A DNA stretch of 20,588 nucleotides from Desulfobacterales bacterium (lineage in GTDB: Bacteria > Desulfobacterota > Desulfobacteria > Desulfobacterales > 4be13), in NCBI GenBank assembly GCA_029934695.1, contig JAOZLU010000013.1, forward strand, positions 1 through 20,588, written 5' to 3'. Below, in pieces: positions 1 through 6,559 of the stretch. Numbering within the stretch: position 1 is the stretch's first letter; every line of letters starts with the position of its first letter. The position numbers and the translations under genes are program-made. The notes beneath the pieces are model-generated. The model searched no databases, was not told where the DNA came from, and saw nothing but the letters and a program-made list of their open reading frames with translations.

Positions 1-21
1 GAATTTACAGCGCAGTTTCTC

Positions 22-164
22 TTAAGTACCCGGCCAAAAGTTTTCCGGGATTTTTTCCCGGGAAAACAGCTTTCACAAACCGCGGATGAGTCCGCGGCAG
101 ACAGGCATCTGCGTTCATCTGCGGTTATATGCAAATACCTGGAAATATATGGCCAGGTACTTAA
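22..164. repeat. Inverted-repeat element with internal hairpins
   Basis: The arms 22-35 (TTAAGTACCCGGCC) and 151-164 (GGCCAGGTACTTAA) are inverted copies matching at 13 of 14 positions. Inside are an imperfect hairpin at 41-66, a perfect 7-bp stem at 80-97 (CCGCGGA/TCCGCGG) and the motif CATCTGCGTTCATCTGCGG near 107-125. That motif recurs near 12829-12861. An arm-like 11-mer TTAAGTACCTG also occurs at 17450-17460. No target duplication is evident. The element is probably a dispersed non-coding repeat; its type is unknown. Confidence 0.5.
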
Positions 165-176
165 TACAAGTTTTAT

Positions 177-474
177 AAAACAATTTTGCAATTGCCTGCA
201 AAACAACTTTGCGGCACTGGTTCAGTTCAATGGGAAATCATGTAAAATCAGCCTGCTGCACAGTATGCCAAGAAATCGGACAACCTGTTGTTTTTTAAGA
301 TAAGTCCGGGCGATTTCCCCCGAAAAATCCCATTGAACTGAACCAGTGCCAACTTTGCAAATTGTTTGTAAAACAGTTTTGCAAATTGCTTGTAAAACAG
401 TTTTGCAGTTGTTTGTAAAACAATTTTGCAAATTGTTTTGTGTCGGAAAACAATCTGCAAAATCGTTCTGCATC
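177..474. repeat. Degenerate 23-24 bp tandem array (about 6 units)
   Basis: Units begin AAAACA and contain TTTTGCAAATTG followed by C/T-TTGT. They start near 177, 200, 370, 394, 417 and 447. The second unit is interrupted by the element at 213-350; removing that element and one 8-bp duplication restores a 24-bp unit, which shows the array is older than the insertion. The last unit is decayed. There are no spacers, so this is not CRISPR. Any function (iteron-like binding or none) is unknown. Confidence 0.75.
213..350. mobile_element. 138-bp MITE with 23-bp perfect TIRs and 8-bp target duplication
   Basis: The terminal inverted repeats at 213-235 and 328-350 are identical over 23 bp and begin GGCACTGGTTCAG. 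The flanks 205-212 and 351-358 are both AACTTTGC, an 8-bp target-site duplication. The 92-bp core has no coding capacity and contains a partial secondary inverted segment (GAAATCGGAC versus GTCCGGGCGATTTC). The ends resemble IS6-family termini (IS26: GGCACTGTTGCAAA, also 8-bp duplications), so a non-autonomous derivative mobilised by an IS6-like transposase is possible. The family call is inference; the mobile-element call is direct. Confidence 0.85.
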
Positions 475-533
475 ATCTCAGACGATTTCCAGAAATGAAG
501 TCATTCCGGGAAAATTCATTCCTGAAAAATCAC

Positions 534-554
534 CTCCCTTTTTTGTTAAGGGAG
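534..554 (-). terminator. Hairpin downstream of yidD
   Basis: Arms CTCCCTT and AAGGGAG form a 7-bp stem about 30 nt past the yidD stop. On the minus strand it is followed by GTGATTTTTC, a weak T-tract. It may terminate the rpmH-rnpA-yidD transcript, but the T-run is short and offset. Confidence 0.35.
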
Positions 555-584
555 TCTTCATACGAGCTTATTTCCAGAATAGCA

Positions 585-794
585 CTAAGGAACAGGATCC
601 ATTCCTCCCGGGTTAAAGGGATGACACCGCAGAATTCTTTTTAGAGAAAGGAATGATCCTTTAAATAAACCATGGCGCGCAATGGCCTGATAAGCATATT
701 CAGAACACGTCGGATAAAAACGACAGGCAGGGGCCAGAACAGGAGACACGATGTACTGATATGCCCTGATAAATGTCAGGAATATTGTTTTAAT
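585..794 (-). CDS. yidD: YidD membrane protein insertion efficiency factor (no canonical start codon)
   Basis: The frame encodes a 69-residue YidD-family protein. Diagnostic motifs are PACRFYPTCSEYA (residues about 22-34), KRILRCHPF (52-60) and the C-terminal NPGGMDPVP. YidD is a small membrane-associated protein thought to help YidC-dependent insertion; an N-terminal amphipathic helix is expected and is seen in the first 18 residues. The gene lies right after rnpA, its usual neighbour. No ATG, GTG or TTG lies in frame between the rnpA stop and residue 16. Alignment with the family places the start at an ATT codon (794); an ATC at 806 is better spaced from GAGG. The only in-frame standard start, a GTG at residue 16, would remove the helix. 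The frame is the same as rnpA, separated by one TAA. A rare-codon start, readthrough, a start-loss mutation or a sequencing error are all possible. Confidence 0.85.
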   Translation of the reverse strand: MKTIFLTFIRAYQYIVSPVLAPACRFYPTCSEYAYQAIARHGLFKGSFLSLKRILRCHPFNPGGMDPVP

Positions 795-809
795 AAAGTA
801 TTCGATATA

Positions 810-1154
810 TTACCTCGATATCCTGTCAAAAATGTTTTCCAGAAAAGAAAAAAATGCCTCTCCTGTCAGATGGGCAGCTCCTTTTTTTACTATGATATTT
901 ATATCCCAGCTACCTGTAATTTTGTGCCTGTTCAGCCGGAAATATTCACGTGAAAGGCGTTTGATCCTGTTGCGTGCTGCAGCATGCCCGACTTTTTTGG
1001 TTACGGTAATACCAAGGCGTGTCCGCTCATACCGCCCCTGAGTGAACAGGGCAATGAAACACCTGTTCTGAAGTTTTCTTCCGAACTTTGACAATCGAAG
1101 AAACTCAGAGCGTTTTAAAATCCGGTCCGCCTTGGTAAAGGAAAAAGGTTTCAA
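810..1154 (-). CDS. rnpA: Ribonuclease P protein component
   Basis: A basic protein of 114 residues, normal for RnpA. With the RNase P RNA it removes 5' leaders from pre-tRNAs in the cytoplasm. The family signature (RNR motif) is AAARNRIKRLSREYFR at residues 58-73, preceded by LGITVTKKVG. The N-terminus (KPFSFTKADRILKRSEF) matches the usual family start. I chose the TTG at 1154 because it falls one nucleotide after the rpmH stop, whereas the longer frame to 1256 would overlap rpmH. The ribosome-binding site is weak, and coupling to rpmH translation is likely. yidD follows in the same frame. Confidence 0.95.
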   Translation of the reverse strand: MKPFSFTKADRILKRSEFLRLSKFGRKLQNRCFIALFTQGRYERTRLGITVTKKVGHAAARNRIKRLSREYFRLNRHKITGSWDINIIVKKGAAHLTGEAFFSFLENIFDRISR

Positions 1155-1155
1155 A

Positions 1156-1290
1156 TCAGACCGCCAGACGCTTCCGTCCCTTGGCTCTGCGCCTGTTGAT
1201 AATCTTTCTGCCCTGTTTTGTTGACATCCTTTTAAGAAAACCATGTGTCCTGGCACGCTTAATTCTGCTTGGCTGATACGTTCTTTTCAT
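1156..1290 (-). CDS. rpmH: 50S ribosomal protein L34
   Basis: A 44-residue protein, MKRTYQPSRIKRARTHGF at the start and GRKRLAV at the end, unmistakably L34. It is very rich in Arg and Lys and binds 23S rRNA in the large subunit. AAAGGA lies about 10 nt upstream of the ATG, and a good sigma-70-like promoter (1334-1363) precedes it. It is first in the rpmH-rnpA-yidD order conserved across bacteria. dnaA, often upstream of rpmH, is not here; the region upstream holds repeats and I saw no DnaA boxes. Confidence 0.98.
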   Translation of the reverse strand: MKRTYQPSRIKRARTHGFLKRMSTKQGRKIINRRRAKGRKRLAV

Positions 1291-1333
1291 AATACACAAG
1301 TCCTTTATTATAATTTCATAAGATTAATCCTAT

Positions 1334-1363
1334 TATTTACGCATAAACGCCCCCTGATGTCAA
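1334..1363 (-). promoter_or_regulatory. Candidate sigma-70 promoter for rpmH
   Basis: On the minus strand a perfect TTGACA (1358-1363) is followed after 18 bp by TAAATA (1334-1339), about 45 bp upstream of the rpmH start. The predicted leader is short, as expected for this operon. Confidence 0.6.
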
Positions 1364-1507
1364 GCCTCAAAAACACAAAATTAAAAATTCCCATCAAAAT
1401 GAGGCAGTGCTATCTTTTCTCTGTGTACAGGATAAAAAATGTGCGGGGAAAAATCCCATAAGCATCAAGCTGAGATCATAACCAACTGTTTTATTCATAC
1501 ATGATCT

Positions 1508-1536
1508 GCCGGACGGGGTTTGCAACCCCGTCCGGC
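1508..1536. repeat. Perfect palindrome, 13-bp stem and 3-nt loop
   Basis: GCCGGACGGGGTT and AACCCCGTCCGGC flank TGC. There is no T-run on either side, so it is more likely a REP-like palindromic repeat than a terminator. It is followed by two copies of TCCGGCAATCTTGGC 18 bp apart, the first overlapping the right arm. Confidence 0.65.
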
Positions 1537-1564
1537 AATCTTGGCCTGTCCGGCAATCTTGGCT

Positions 1565-1584
1565 TCCCATTGAACTGAACCAGT
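1565..1584. mobile_element. Solitary MITE terminal repeat
   Basis: The 20 bases TCCCATTGAACTGAACCAGT are identical to the inner 20 positions of the right terminal repeat of the 138-bp element (328-347); the outermost GCC is replaced by TTC. No partner arm is visible nearby. It is probably a remnant of a second copy of the same family. Confidence 0.6.
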
Positions 1585-1725
1585 TTCTTTTTCTTTATAA
1601 TAGAATTGAGAGGTAAAAGAAACTAAATTTTAAAAAAAATTGATATCTGTGTACCGGGAAGTTCGTAGTTCCGCACCGTCTAAAGGCGGAACTTCTTACA
1701 AGATCATCTGAGCGTTAATAATATT

Positions 1726-1754
1726 TTGACAAAAAACAAAAAACTATATATTTA
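1726..1754 (+). promoter_or_regulatory. Candidate plus-strand promoter
   Basis: TTGACA (1726-1731) is followed after 17 bp by TATTTA (1749-1754) in very A/T-rich DNA. It points towards the metallo-hydrolase gene, but the leader would be about 370 nt and would cross an inverted-repeat element, so the link is uncertain. Confidence 0.35.
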
Positions 1755-1845
1755 ATCTGTCAAAAAATTTTGATAAGGTCACTTTGTCAGGTTTCACATA
1801 ATTTGTTCTGGATTATAAAATAGTTTATGATGGCGTGGCAAAGTG

Positions 1846-2020
1846 TACAATTATACTGATTATAACGGATTCAGGGGAGACTCCCGCACCTGCCCTCAGA
1901 CAGATCCGGCCTGAACGTGCAGGTTTGCTTTGTGCCCCCTTTGTGTCCTTTGTGGTTAAAAAGGTGCGACGCAGGGCTGATTTCAGGCCTCCCCTGAAAG
2001 CGTTATAATCAGCAATTATA
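1846..2020. repeat. Inverted-repeat (MITE-like) element of about 170 bp
   Basis: The left arm near 1849-1879 (…CTGATTATAACGGATTCAGGGGAG) and the right arm near 1989-2017 (CTCCCCTGAAAGCGTTATAATCAG…) are imperfect inverted copies with 3-4 differences. The core holds CTTTGTGTCCTTTGTGGTTA and no coding sequence. No target duplication can be defined. Confidence 0.55.
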
Positions 2021-2134
2021 AATGAAATATGCCGTGTTTTTTATAAAAAAGATTTGCTCAGTAATTTCATGATTATACAGATATATTTTCAACTTTGAAC
2101 TTTTTACTGTCGGGATATTTTAAGGATATACGTT

Positions 2135-3079
2135 ATGAAAGTAATTATTTGGGGGAGCCGGGGTTCTCTGCCAGCTTCAGTGAGGGCGGAAACGGTGAGG
2201 CGCAAAATTTACAAAGCCATTGAAGCTGCAAAGGACTGTCAGATCAAATCAGAAGCGGATATTGAGAATTTTATTGATACAAAGCTCCCTTTTTCCGTCA
2301 GGGGAAGTTATGGCAGCAATACCTCCTGCATTGAAATAAGGGACGGGAAAGAATACATTATATGTGATGCGGGAACAGGACTGAGGGATTTCGGAAATTA
2401 TGTAATGCAATCAGGGAAAAGTTCCTGCCACTTTCATATTTTCATGTCCCATTTTCACTGGGATCATATTCACGGATTTCCATTTTTTGTTCCGGCCTTT
2501 ATCAAAGGAAACACTATAGATTTTTATGGGTTCCACGAAGGTTTTGAGGACATTTTGGTAAATCAGCAAAATCCGCCCAGCTTTCCTGTGCCAGTCATCT
2601 GTATGCAGGCTGAAAAGCGCTTTAACCGGCTTGAACTTGGAAAAGAATACAGCATTGCAGGCTTTCAGGTTAAAGGAATGGAACAGGATCATCCCCAGAA
2701 ATCTTACGGGTATCGTTTTGAGAAGGATGGCAAAAATATCGTCTATTCAACAGATTCGGAGCATAAAAAAAGTTCAGATGAGGGACTGTATCTGAACTTT
2801 TTCAAGGATGCTGATTTGCTGATATTTGACACACAATATTCCCTTGCAGACGCCATTTATGTCAAAGAAGACTGGGGACATTCGAGTAATATGGTGGGTG
2901 TGGAGCTGGCTGTCAGGGCAGGTGTAAAACATCTTTGCATGTATCACGGTGAACCGACTCACAGTGATGAGACCCTTGATAAAATACTGAGAGATACAAT
3001 AAGATACGCTTCTATTTATGACGATTCCTACCCTCTCAGAATCAGTTTGGCTTATGACGGATTGGAGATAGAAGTATAG
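2135..3079 (+). CDS. Metallo-beta-lactamase-fold hydrolase
   Basis: A 314-residue soluble protein of the metallo-beta-lactamase superfamily, close to the RNase Z/PhnP-like phosphodiesterase branch. The start MKVIIWGSRGS is typical of that branch. Metal ligands visible are H106, H108, D110 and H111 (SHFHWDHIHG), H186 (EQDHP), D207 (YSTDSEH) and H271 (YHGEP); GSNTSCIEI near 60-68 and CDAGTG near 77-82 are also characteristic. A two-metal phosphodiesterase on an unknown substrate, perhaps a cyclic nucleotide or nucleic acid, is expected. No signal peptide is seen. AAGGA lies about 8 nt before the ATG. It converges with the glycosyltransferase gene, 23 bp apart. The substrate cannot be read from sequence. 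Confidence 0.88.
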   Translation: MKVIIWGSRGSLPASVRAETVRRKIYKAIEAAKDCQIKSEADIENFIDTKLPFSVRGSYGSNTSCIEIRDGKEYIICDAGTGLRDFGNYVMQSGKSSCHFHIFMSHFHWDHIHGFPFFVPAFIKGNTIDFYGFHEGFEDILVNQQNPPSFPVPVICMQAEKRFNRLELGKEYSIAGFQVKGMEQDHPQKSYGYRFEKDGKNIVYSTDSEHKKSSDEGLYLNFFKDADLLIFDTQYSLADAIYVKEDWGHSSNMVGVELAVRAGVKHLCMYHGEPTHSDETLDKILRDTIRYASIYDDSYPLRISLAYDGLEIEV

Positions 3080-3102
3080 GTAAGGGGTGTTTGGATTTCC
3101 GA

Positions 3103-4014
3103 TTACCTCCTCAATACCTTTTCAGGCGTTGTTCTGTCAAAACATTCCATTTTGTCACAGTTGTCTTTGTTTGTTTCAAAGCATGGGCTGCAATCCAAGT
3201 CAGAGGGTCTGACAATTTTCACGGACTGTCCCACGGGCTGCCATCTTGTCGGATCAGAAGGCCCGAAAATCGCCACTGTCGGTACTCCCATAAACGCTGC
3301 AAGGTGGCTCAGCCCGGAATCGTTTCCGATAAAACCGCCTGCTTTTTTGAAAAATGAAACAATTTCTGTCAAATCAGAGATTATATGAACACGGCTGTGA
3401 TTTTTTTCCAGTATTTCCTTCAGAAAATGCTCTCCCGGGCCGAGAATAAATTCGGGTTTCATGTCCTCCGATCTGAGTATTCTTTCAATTTCCATAAAGT
3501 TTGATATCCCCCAATTTTTTCTTCTGCTTCCTGAACCGGGATGAAGCCATATTTTACCTGGGTCATACAGCCTGTCCCTTTTATTTGTATGTGAAATATC
3601 CGAGTCGCTTTCTTCAAGCAGCTTGTATTTTACCAGATTGGATAAAATATGTTCCGTGATATGAACTGGTTGAGAGACTTCAGCCCGGGGCCGGATGCGT
3701 CGGACCTTTCTGCCTGAAATTTTACGGATGGTAAGCTCCAATTGTTCGGAATAAGAGAAAAGGACGATGGCATGGTAAACAGTCAGTATATTTTGCACTG
3801 CCGGATTAACAGCATCTGTATAAAGGGAGGCAAAAGCTGCTGATTCCAAGGGGAAGTGTTTTTCAGCGATGTTAAGCAGACAGGCCAGCTTTCCAAGCTT
3901 ACTTTGGCAGAGTACATCAATCCGATGAAAATGTCTTTTCAGCCTGATGATGGCGGGGAAAGTTGCCACAAAGTCACCGAGAGCGCCTTGGTGAATTATC
4001 AGAAGATTTTCCAT
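3103..4014 (-). CDS. Glycosyltransferase family 9 (heptosyltransferase-like)
   Basis: A protein of 303 residues from the chosen start. Family 9 enzymes transfer ADP-heptose and related sugars to lipopolysaccharide core or other acceptors on the cytoplasmic side of the inner membrane. Visible motifs are the N-terminal LLIIHQGALGD (acceptor-side loop), LHPGSGSRRKNW, ILGPGE, and the nucleotide-sugar site GNDSGLSHLAA followed by GVPTVAIFGPSDPTRWQP; a C-terminal DCSPC plus later Cys residues is common in the family. The start at ATG 4014 gives the family N-terminus. The frame stays open to 4152, but those 46 extra codons read through a dispersed repeat (4038-4160) and are unlikely to be translated. 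The acceptor is unknown. Confidence 0.9.
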   Translation of the reverse strand: MENLLIIHQGALGDFVATFPAIIRLKRHFHRIDVLCQSKLGKLACLLNIAEKHFPLESAAFASLYTDAVNPAVQNILTVYHAIVLFSYSEQLELTIRKISGRKVRRIRPRAEVSQPVHITEHILSNLVKYKLLEESDSDISHTNKRDRLYDPGKIWLHPGSGSRRKNWGISNFMEIERILRSEDMKPEFILGPGEHFLKEILEKNHSRVHIISDLTEIVSFFKKAGGFIGNDSGLSHLAAFMGVPTVAIFGPSDPTRWQPVGQSVKIVRPSDLDCSPCFETNKDNCDKMECFDRTTPEKVLRR

Positions 4015-4037
4015 AAAATTCCGAATATTTAACAGCA

Positions 4038-4160
4038 GCGAAGCGGAACCCGCCTTACGCGGATCTGCAACGCGCTGCCTGATGATTGATGGCTTTGGGT
4101 GCAGAGTGAACCCACCTTGTGCGGATGTCTGGTGGGTTTCGCTTCGCTCCACCCACCCTA
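4038..4160. repeat. Dispersed inverted-repeat element (GCGAAGCG…CCACC type)
   Basis: Arm 4038-4054 (GCGAAGCGGAACCCGCC) and arm 4131-4147 (GGTGGGTTTCGCTTCGC) are inverted copies matching at 15 of 17 positions. A related hairpin occurs at 14142-14174. Sequences of this type (AAGCGAAACCCACC) are widespread intergenic repeats in several bacterial groups, from general knowledge. It sits just upstream of the glycosyltransferase start and creates a false N-terminal extension. Confidence 0.65.
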
Positions 4161-4168
4161 CATTTTAT

Positions 4169-4203
4169 ATTTTCAAATTACATTTTCAAATTACATTTTC
4201 AAA
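4169..4203. repeat. 13-bp tandem repeat, 2.7 copies
   Basis: The unit ATTTTCAAATTAC starts at 4169, 4182 and 4195 (partial). The array runs into the 3' end of the small membrane protein gene, whose stop codon lies in the last copy. Confidence 0.7.
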
Positions 4204-4426
4204 ATTTCAGTGTGGGGGTCAATATCAGTTCAACGAAAACATAAGTTAAAAAGCAGATAACGCCCCCAGCCACCACATACATATAAAATGTGTTTATTTT
4301 GCCGTAACGTCTGCCCTTTTCAGTATAAAAAATGCGGTTGCAACATTTTGTACACCAGTCTGTGTCACGGTCAATAACAGAAGTGTGCCCGCATTCACAA
4401 GTCACTTCCTTAGGTTTCAGACGCAT
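4199..4426 (-). CDS. Small zinc-ribbon-like membrane protein
   Basis: A 75-residue protein I cannot assign to a named family. The N-terminus carries CECGH (Cys10, Cys12) and CTKCC (Cys25, Cys28, Cys29), spaced like a small zinc-ribbon. One hydrophobic segment at about 46-69 should cross the membrane, leaving a short C-terminal tail. AAGGAG lies 8 nt before the ATG. It begins 26 bp after the 139-residue membrane protein gene on the same strand, so the two are probably co-transcribed and may act together. Its 3' end lies in a 13-bp tandem repeat. Confidence 0.7.
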   Translation of the reverse strand: MRLKPKEVTCECGHTSVIDRDTDWCTKCCNRIFYTEKGRRYGKINTFYMYVVAGGVICFLTYVFVELILTPTLKF

Positions 4427-4452
4427 AAGAATTCTCCTTTTTTCAGTCCCAT

Positions 4453-4872
4453 TCAGACTTTATCCAAAGATTCTTCGTTTTGTTTTTCCTGTTTTTTGAA
4501 AAAGACTGAAGATTCCTTTATGGCAAAGTAATAGGTTGATGTTGAAAACAAAAGCACCGTCAGCCCCGCGATCAGGCCAAACTTGAATGCACCTCCGCCA
4601 AAAAATGTGACAACAAGCGGGAGATACTGCACAATAATAAAAACATTGCAAAGCATGCACAAGGCCCTTGCCCAGCCTTTTTTTCCCGTCATCTGATGAA
4701 CAAGAAAAAACATTGAGGCTCCGATGATAAGTTGCCTCGTTGGAATCTGTCCTTTCAAAAAATTTGTGTATAAAGCAATATAATGCCATATCCAGCCTAA
4801 CGCCAGAAACAAAATGGCATTTTTCACACTCTCCGGAAACACGTTCAGCTTATCAATAAGATTGTCGAACAT
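4453..4872 (-). CDS. Four-helix integral membrane protein, unknown function
   Basis: A protein of 139 residues from the ATG at 4872, which has AAGGAA about 7 nt upstream. A longer frame from a TTG at 4929 would translate through a palindromic repeat and was rejected. Four hydrophobic segments are seen at about 17-36, 47-61, 66-91 and 95-117, followed by a charged C-terminal tail (KKQEKQNEESLDKV). Two Cys (72 and 75) lie at the start of helix 3. No known family is recognised. It is upstream of and probably in one operon with the zinc-ribbon-like protein. Confidence 0.7.
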   Translation of the reverse strand: MFDNLIDKLNVFPESVKNAILFLALGWIWHYIALYTNFLKGQIPTRQLIIGASMFFLVHQMTGKKGWARALCMLCNVFIIVQYLPLVVTFFGGGAFKFGLIAGLTVLLFSTSTYYFAIKESSVFFKKQEKQNEESLDKV

Positions 4873-4917
4873 TTCTGATTCCTTCCAAATAGAGCTTTTA
4901 AGAAAATATCTGTCGCT

Positions 4918-4950
4918 CCGGAGTGCCAAACTTGCAGTTTGGCACTCCGG
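4918..4950. repeat. Perfect palindrome, 14-bp stem
   Basis: CCGGAGTGCCAAAC (4918-4931) pairs with GTTTGGCACTCCGG (4937-4950) around a 5-nt loop. There is no adjacent T-run. It is a REP-like intergenic palindrome just upstream of the four-helix protein gene. Confidence 0.65.
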
Positions 4951-4988
4951 ACAATCTTTTTGTTAACAGGCCAGCCTGATCTGGCCAT

Positions 4989-5042
4989 CAAAAAAAAACG
5001 GGATTATGTGACAGTATTTTTTTCATACCACACACAATCCCG
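4989..5042 (-). terminator. Intrinsic terminator for the IPT/PKD protein gene
   Basis: On the minus strand an imperfect hairpin (arms 4999-5017 and 5024-5042, outer stem CGGGATT/AATCCCG) is followed directly by at least eight T residues (4991-4998). It lies about 75 nt past the stop codon at 5115. Confidence 0.75.
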
Positions 5043-5114
5043 AAAATACAGACTTAAAAAAAATATTTTCTTAACGGAAAATGGCCGTTTCCGGCATGAA
5101 ACAATGTATTCCCT

Positions 5115-6494
5115 TTATATCTTTCCAAAGATGCAAATCACTTCCGCCAGTCCGATCTTTCCTGTACATGCCCTGTTCAGGTAAATTTCCACAACATCAT
5201 CATCACCTGCAATTACTTTCAGTCCCACGATCACATCGGCCAAGTCAACATCGTTATCTCCGTTTATGTCACCTGAGAGGTAAGCAGTTATGGTCACAGA
5301 ATCAGCTGCACTGGCAACGTCTGCGGCATCAGTGGCCACAAAGCTTATGCTGTAAGAGCCTGCCTTGTCAGGGGTAAATGAAGGGGTTATTGTGTTGCTG
5401 CCAGTAAGACTTGCGCTTGAATCGGAAGGAAAGGTGCTCAGAGTCCACTCGTATGTCCATTCGTCCCCTGCATCCGGATCGGTCACAGTACCTTGCAAAT
5501 TGACTTGGGTTTCCGAAACAACAGCTTGGTCACTCCCCGCGTTGGCCGAAGGAGTGGTGTTACCCTCTGTGTTCACTGTCACCTGAACTGTGTCACTCCC
5601 CTTTGCACCATAACTGTCCGTTGCCGTCAGCTTGAGAGAATAGGCACCGGCCGTCGTAGGCGTGAAGGTGACACCGTTAAGGGAACTTTCAGAGGTGAGG
5701 GTGTAATCCGTATCTTCTGTAGCATCTGCCGGTGCACTGACCACAGTCCAGGCGTAAGTCAGGCTGTCATCTTCATCCGCGTCTGTGGCGGTGGCATCAC
5801 TGAAGCTCGGGGCATTGCCTGACATGACAGTCTTTTCGGATCCCGCCTCGACCTCCGGTGTGCTGTTGTCGGAACTCACGGTAAAGACATCTGGCTTTGC
5901 CGCACTTTTGCCGTTGGGATTGGTCACTGTGATATCGTAAGTCCCGGGGTTAATTCCTGCGGGGACGGTTGCCGTCAGTTCTGTGGAGTCAACAAACACC
6001 ACAGTGGTCACGCTCGTATCTCCGATATTGACACTGGCACCGGACATAAAATCCGTACCGGTTATCTTAACGCTGGTGCCAGTTTCACCGCTGCCCGGGC
6101 TTATTGAGGAGACGCTGGGGGTTGTGTCTATGATGAACGGACCCGCGTACGCCAACTCACTGTATTCTCCCCCATTGTTTACGGCCCTGATGACAAAGTA
6201 CCATGAGCCATCGGCCAGAGACATGGACATGGACGATGTGGCCGAAGGCCCATGATTTTTTGTCCAGGGAAGGGTGTCCGAAGAACTCTCCCATGAAGTG
6301 GCATAGCCGTTCAGAGCCGAATCCGCCGACGCTGTCCATGTGACCGTTATGACATTGTTGGTTGAGGATCCGCCGGAACTATGGGTTGAGCTGGCAAGAC
6401 CTGAGGGGGCGGCCGGGGCAGTGGCCATGGCCGCGGAGGTGAAGGCAAAAAGGACCACCAGCACCAGGCTTATTACAATCTTATTCTTTTCCAT
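5115..6494 (-). CDS. Secreted multidomain protein: FN3-like, IPT/TIG, two PKD/REJ-like, dockerin-like end
   Basis: A protein of 459 residues from ATG 6494, chosen because GAGGAG is 8 nt upstream; a GTG three codons earlier is less well placed. Residues 1-24 form a signal peptide ending AMA. Then come a fibronectin-III-like domain (about 27-120), an IPT/TIG domain (about 127-205, SSISPGSGETGTSVKITGTDF), and two PKD/REJ-like domains (about 212-308 and 313-403) with AGSEKTVMSG and AGSDQAVVSE starts. The C-terminus (about 405-459) starts GDINGDNDVDLADVI, a calcium loop like half a dockerin. The second half (NRACTGKIGLAEVI) keeps the helix but has lost the DxNxD ligands. Such proteins are surface or matrix components; the partner is unknown. 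It lies downstream of the 1490-residue protein gene on the same strand but has its own leader. Confidence 0.85.
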   Translation of the reverse strand: MEKNKIVISLVLVVLFAFTSAAMATAPAAPSGLASSTHSSGGSSTNNVITVTWTASADSALNGYATSWESSSDTLPWTKNHGPSATSSMSMSLADGSWYFVIRAVNNGGEYSELAYAGPFIIDTTPSVSSISPGSGETGTSVKITGTDFMSGASVNIGDTSVTTVVFVDSTELTATVPAGINPGTYDITVTNPNGKSAAKPDVFTVSSDNSTPEVEAGSEKTVMSGNAPSFSDATATDADEDDSLTYAWTVVSAPADATEDTDYTLTSESSLNGVTFTPTTAGAYSLKLTATDSYGAKGSDTVQVTVNTEGNTTPSANAGSDQAVVSETQVNLQGTVTDPDAGDEWTYEWTLSTFPSDSSASLTGSNTITPSFTPDKAGSYSISFVATDAADVASAADSVTITAYLSGDINGDNDVDLADVIVGLKVIAGDDDVVEIYLNRACTGKIGLAEVICIFGKI

Positions 6495-6559
6495 TGATGA
6501 CACTCCTCTCGTTATTTATAAAACTGAAAAACGCAACATGCAACTTTTTTCAAATGCCT

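Larger units (their letters stand above)
1..584. other. Repeat-rich non-coding stretch downstream of yidD
   Basis: No credible gene is seen here. The stretch holds an inverted-repeat element (22-164), a 23-24 bp tandem array (about 177-474) split by a small transposable element (213-350), and a small hairpin (534-554). Short open frames overlapping the array are made of its period and are not gene-like. In most genomes yidC follows yidD; it is not found here, so it is either further left or elsewhere. Confidence 0.7.
1291..2134. other. 844-bp intergenic region between divergent rpmH and MBL gene
   Basis: No gene is seen. It holds the rpmH promoter, a 13-bp-stem palindrome (1508-1536) followed by a 15-bp direct duplication (TCCGGCAATCTTGGC at 1531-1545 and 1549-1563), a solitary transposon end (1565-1584) and an 8-bp stem hairpin (1667-1674 with 1686-1693). 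A candidate plus-strand promoter (1726-1754) and an inverted-repeat element (1846-2020) follow. Confidence 0.7.

Noticed and set aside
177..474. Possible CRISPR array
   Set aside because: Units are contiguous with no unique spacers, and no cas genes are present.
222..476. Small minus-strand frames over the tandem array
   Set aside because: Low-complexity translation of repeats and a MITE, no ribosome-binding site.
1291..2134. Possible oriC next to rpmH
   Set aside because: No cluster of DnaA-box-like sequences and no dnaA or dnaN in the window.
4873..4929. Longer N-terminus of the four-helix protein (TTG at 4929)
   Set aside because: It translates part of a 14-bp-stem palindrome; ATG 4872 has a ribosome-binding site.
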